This document shows, in pieces, positions 61,911-64,000 of a DNA stretch of 64,000 nt. Location of the stretch: the NCBI GenBank assembly GCA_903642225.1, contig CAHJWI010000023.1, forward strand, positions 1 through 64,000. Direction: 5' to 3'. Source of the DNA: Acidobacteriaceae bacterium (lineage in GTDB: Bacteria > Acidobacteriota > Terriglobia > Terriglobales > Acidobacteriaceae). The first letter of the stretch is position 1; each line of letters begins with the position of its first letter. The position numbers were made by a program, and so were the translations under genes. The notes under the pieces were generated by a model, which had not been told where the DNA came from, did not search any database, and saw nothing but the letters and a program-made list of their open reading frames with translations.

Positions 61911-62974
61911 TTCGCACCCTCCACTCGCAGGCCTTGGGGTGAGCGAGGGTCAAGCACAACTTTCATCAGGTTGGGCTCCCTGGCATGCAAACGCCTGAAC
62001 CAGGAAGCGCCTTCGGCGAGTGGACAAACCGCTGTTATAAGGGAATCGACTTTGATCGCGCCACAGGCGATCAGACGGATTGCCTCTGGATACTCGCCAG
62101 AAGAAGCGCACGATCCTTGCAGCCGAATCTCGCGGGAAACAATTTTCTGCAGTGGAAGCGGAACACTGGGAGAAATGTTGCCGACCAGTGTGACGGTACC
62201 TCCCTTGCGTACGCAATCGACTCCGACGGCGATCGTTTCGGGTCTACCTACGGCTTCAAGAACGACATCTACACCACGGCCGTTGGTGAGTTCCCGAACG
62301 CGGGCCGTCAAGTCATCTCCAGAAAGGCAGAGCGTCTCTGTTGCACCGAGCTCAGCGGCAAGCTGGAGTCGAGTCGGATCGATATCGCTGATCCAAATGC
62401 TGGCCGCGCCTGCAACATGCGCGGCCTGAAGGAGCAGCAATCCGATCATGCCGGCACCAAGAATAAGTACAGTAACACCAGCTTTGACGTTGGTGACGCG
62501 GATGCCATGCAGAGCTACGGACACGGCCTCAAGCATCGCCGCCTTGACGAAAGGGAAGTCGTCGGGTAAGCGATACAGGATCCGCTCTGGGACAACAATG
62601 TACTCTGCGAAAGCGCCATTCCGACGGTATTCACTGCATGAAACGCCGAGTACCTGTCGGTTGTTACATAGATTAACGTCACCCTGAAAACAGAATTCGC
62701 AACGACCGCAATACACAGTTGAATCGAACGTTACCCGTTCACCAACACGGAAGGTGGTGACGTGTTTCCCGACGCTGACGATGAGCCCTGCGGCCTCGTG
62801 TCCCATAACGATAGGAGGAATACGCCTTCCACTGCTTCCATCGAAGCCGTGAACGTCACTTCCACAAATTCCGCAAGCCGCTACCTCCAGAAGAACTTCG
62901 TGTGAGTCAGGGACTGGCTTCGGGAGTTCAACGATATCGAGCTGGTTGTACTCGGAAAGGAGCAGTGCTTTCAT
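61907..62974 (-). CDS. zinc-dependent polyol/idonate-type dehydrogenase
   Basis: 355 residues from the ATG at 62974 (MKALLLSEYNQLDIVELPKP); an upstream in-frame start lacks a better site. Medium-chain dehydrogenase of the sorbitol/threonine/idonate branch. Catalytic zinc: Cys37 (ACGICGSDVHGFDG), His59-Glu60 (MGHEAAG). Structural zinc: Cys89, Cys92, Cys95, Cys103. Rossmann LILGAGMIGLLLLQ. With the IdnO-like SDR coupled downstream it recalls the IdnD-IdnO pair, which turns L-idonate into gluconate via 5-keto-gluconate. Other sugar acids or polyols are possible. The pair faces the MFS transporter gene convergently. Confidence 0.88.
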   Translation of the reverse strand: MKALLLSEYNQLDIVELPKPVPDSHEVLLEVAACGICGSDVHGFDGSSGRRIPPIVMGHEAAGLIVSVGKHVTTFRVGERVTFDSTVYCGRCEFCFQGDVNLCNNRQVLGVSCSEYRRNGAFAEYIVVPERILYRLPDDFPFVKAAMLEAVSVALHGIRVTNVKAGVTVLILGAGMIGLLLLQAAHVAGAASIWISDIDPTRLQLAAELGATETLCLSGDDLTARVRELTNGRGVDVVLEAVGRPETIAVGVDCVRKGGTVTLVGNISPSVPLPLQKIVSREIRLQGSCASSGEYPEAIRLIACGAIKVDSLITAVCPLAEGASWFRRLHAREPNLMKVVLDPRSPQGLRVEGAK

Positions 62975-63239
62975 GGCGGAGATGTTCGATCCCTTTCTAT
63001 CAAGCTGCCTTCGCAGGATTCCTGCGTGCGTTAGGGCCGGTCGCGCCACTCAGATTATGACTATTTTAGATCCCTTACATCTCCAACCGTCTATGCACAA
63101 GCAAGGGGTCACTGACCGGCCGAGACAGCCCGGTAGGTACACAGAATGATGTTTTAGTCGTCTTCGAAATTTCTTTGGCGAGCATCGGCAACCGCACCAC
63201 TTTAATCCTTCACTCGCACATGCGTGCTACATTGCCGCA

Positions 63240-63626
63240 ATGATCATAATTAGTTGGCGATTGTTCGTCGCAGCGACCCTATGCAGTATGGCCGTGACCG
63301 TCTCGTTGGAAGGTCAGGAGTCAAAACAGGGTGTCGACCTTCCGAGCAGCAAGGCCATTCTGTCACCAGTGCCTGGCTCACCGCAGCGGCTGAACAGTTT
63401 GCCCATGGCATTTGCGCTCTCGGCTGACAAGAAATATACCGCCATCGTCAACGCCGGCTATGGCACGATGGAATCTGACTACCAGCAGTCGGTTGCTCTT
63501 TTCGACAATGCCACCGGCAAGCTGACCGATTTCCCAGAACAGCGCACCGGTCTGCGCGCAGGCCAGACACTCTACAACGGTGAGAATCTCAACTGTTGTT
63601 GGCGATCTGAGGCACAGGGGACATGA
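63240..63626 (+). pseudogene. YncE-type beta-propeller/phosphoesterase protein, truncated
   Basis: The ATG at 63240 gives an export signal (WRLFVAATLCSMAVTVSLEG) and the first part of a propeller: PVPGSPQRLNSLPMAFALSA, NAGYGTMESDYQQSVALFDN and LTDFPEQRTGLRAGQTLYNG. This is the beginning of bifunctional YncE-propeller/alkaline-phosphatase-like proteins (800 or more residues). After about residue 118 the similarity stops, the frame ends at 63626, and no continuation is found to the window end. A deletion or insertion has removed the rest; the join is near 63585. Confidence 0.65.
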
Positions 63627-64000
63627 CGTCGCGCTACGTCTCTGCCGGTTGACGGCGATGCTCTGGGGACGAGCTGGTGGCCGCTGTGAACTCGCGGGTT
63701 GTATTCGCCTATCTGGATGTCTCTAGTGACCCAGAGTGAGGTAAATGTCGCGCAGAAGCCCAGATGCGCTCGTTCAGTCCTTTCGGACCTTAACCATAAA
63801 AGATCCGGATTGTCTGAAGGTTTCGGTGCTTCCTCGCCTCCCAGTTCAAATGCTCGAACGACTCGCACAGGCAACCAGCGGAACCGAGAACTCCGCCACA
63901 GGTAGTTCACCAATCTGTGGGTTGATGACGACAAGCATGGCGCGGATGAGCGGACGCGGCGTGTAGTGCTCCCGCCGTTGTGTCCGCGTAACCCCCGCTG
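63627..64000. other. gap at the window end, possible coding scraps
   Basis: Plus-strand text GDELVAAVNSRVVFAYLDVS (about 63673-63735) and, from an ATG at 63745, SPDALVQSFRTLTIKDPDCL look protein-like, but I cannot place them. They begin where the truncated propeller ends, so they may belong to inserted DNA. No recombinase or transposase motif is visible. Confidence 0.35.

Noticed and set aside
1-64000. tRNA, rRNA, riboswitch and CRISPR arrays
   Set aside because: No cloverleaf-like TTCGA/CCA patterns, rRNA-like text, recognisable cobalamin riboswitch box before eutB or the dehalogenase-like gene, or regularly spaced repeats were found by eye; a covariance-model scan was not possible.

Overview
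The window looks like chromosome from an Acidobacteriota member of the Terriglobia type (Granulicella/Terriglobus/Edaphobacter-like). I infer this from three very large Oar-like TonB-dependent receptors with an N-terminal carboxypeptidase-regulatory-like domain, a TPR plus CRTAC1/UnbV gene pair, many secreted glycoside hydrolases and a GC-rich composition. No tRNA, rRNA, CRISPR array or complete insertion sequence was seen.

Region 1 (1-17.9 kb) is a gene graveyard with a few living genes. Broken genes are an acyltransferase, a tyrosine-recombinase N-terminus, a DUF1190 lipoprotein plus glutathionylspermidine-synthase-like pair, ssb, two ParB pieces in opposite orientation, an alpha/beta hydrolase, an XdhC-like gene, a YahK-like alcohol dehydrogenase, a DUF3861 gene and an ECF sigma factor fragment. 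Damage is a mix of single-base frameshifts, Trp-to-stop changes, truncations and one apparent inversion. Intact genes are a chloramphenicol-phosphotransferase-like kinase overlapping a uridine-kinase/cytidine-deaminase fusion, a small secreted protein, an AraC regulator and a three-gene molybdenum hydroxylase operon (PaoABC/YagTSR type). Four copies of a 20-bp motif around ssb and ParB mark an old plasmid-type module.

Region 2 (17.9-24.1 kb) is a tight four-gene minus-strand operon: TonB receptor, reductive-dehalogenase-like iron-sulfur protein, MFS transporter and AhpD-like protein. I consider it the best candidate for an undescribed uptake and transformation system. Region 3 (24.4-25.9 kb) is an SDR-tetR operon behind two tandem palindromic operators. 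Region 4 (26.5-29 kb) is an ethanolamine operon in which eutB is intact, eutC carries one frameshift and the permease gene is reduced to its ends. A second Oar-like receptor is divergent from it.

Region 5 (33.5-63 kb) is a carbohydrate-use island. It holds a formylglycine-generating enzyme divergent from a Tat-exported sulfatase, a Tat-exported GH30, a receptor-TPR-UnbV set, a GH30 plus beta-helix pair, a GH2 enzyme, a LacI regulator with a perfect operator in front of a five-gene run (dioxygenase remnant, alcohol dehydrogenase, esterase, two GH51 arabinofuranosidases), an MFS sugar/acid transporter, and an SDR plus zinc dehydrogenase pair resembling the idonate/gluconate pathway. Together these suggest desulfation and debranching of arabinose-, glucuronate- or galactose-containing plant or algal glycans, uptake of the products and oxidation in the cytoplasm. 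Recombinase C-terminal fragments in opposite orientation bracket the GH2 gene. The window ends in a truncated beta-propeller protein.

All family calls rest on reading motifs by eye. No search or alignment was run.
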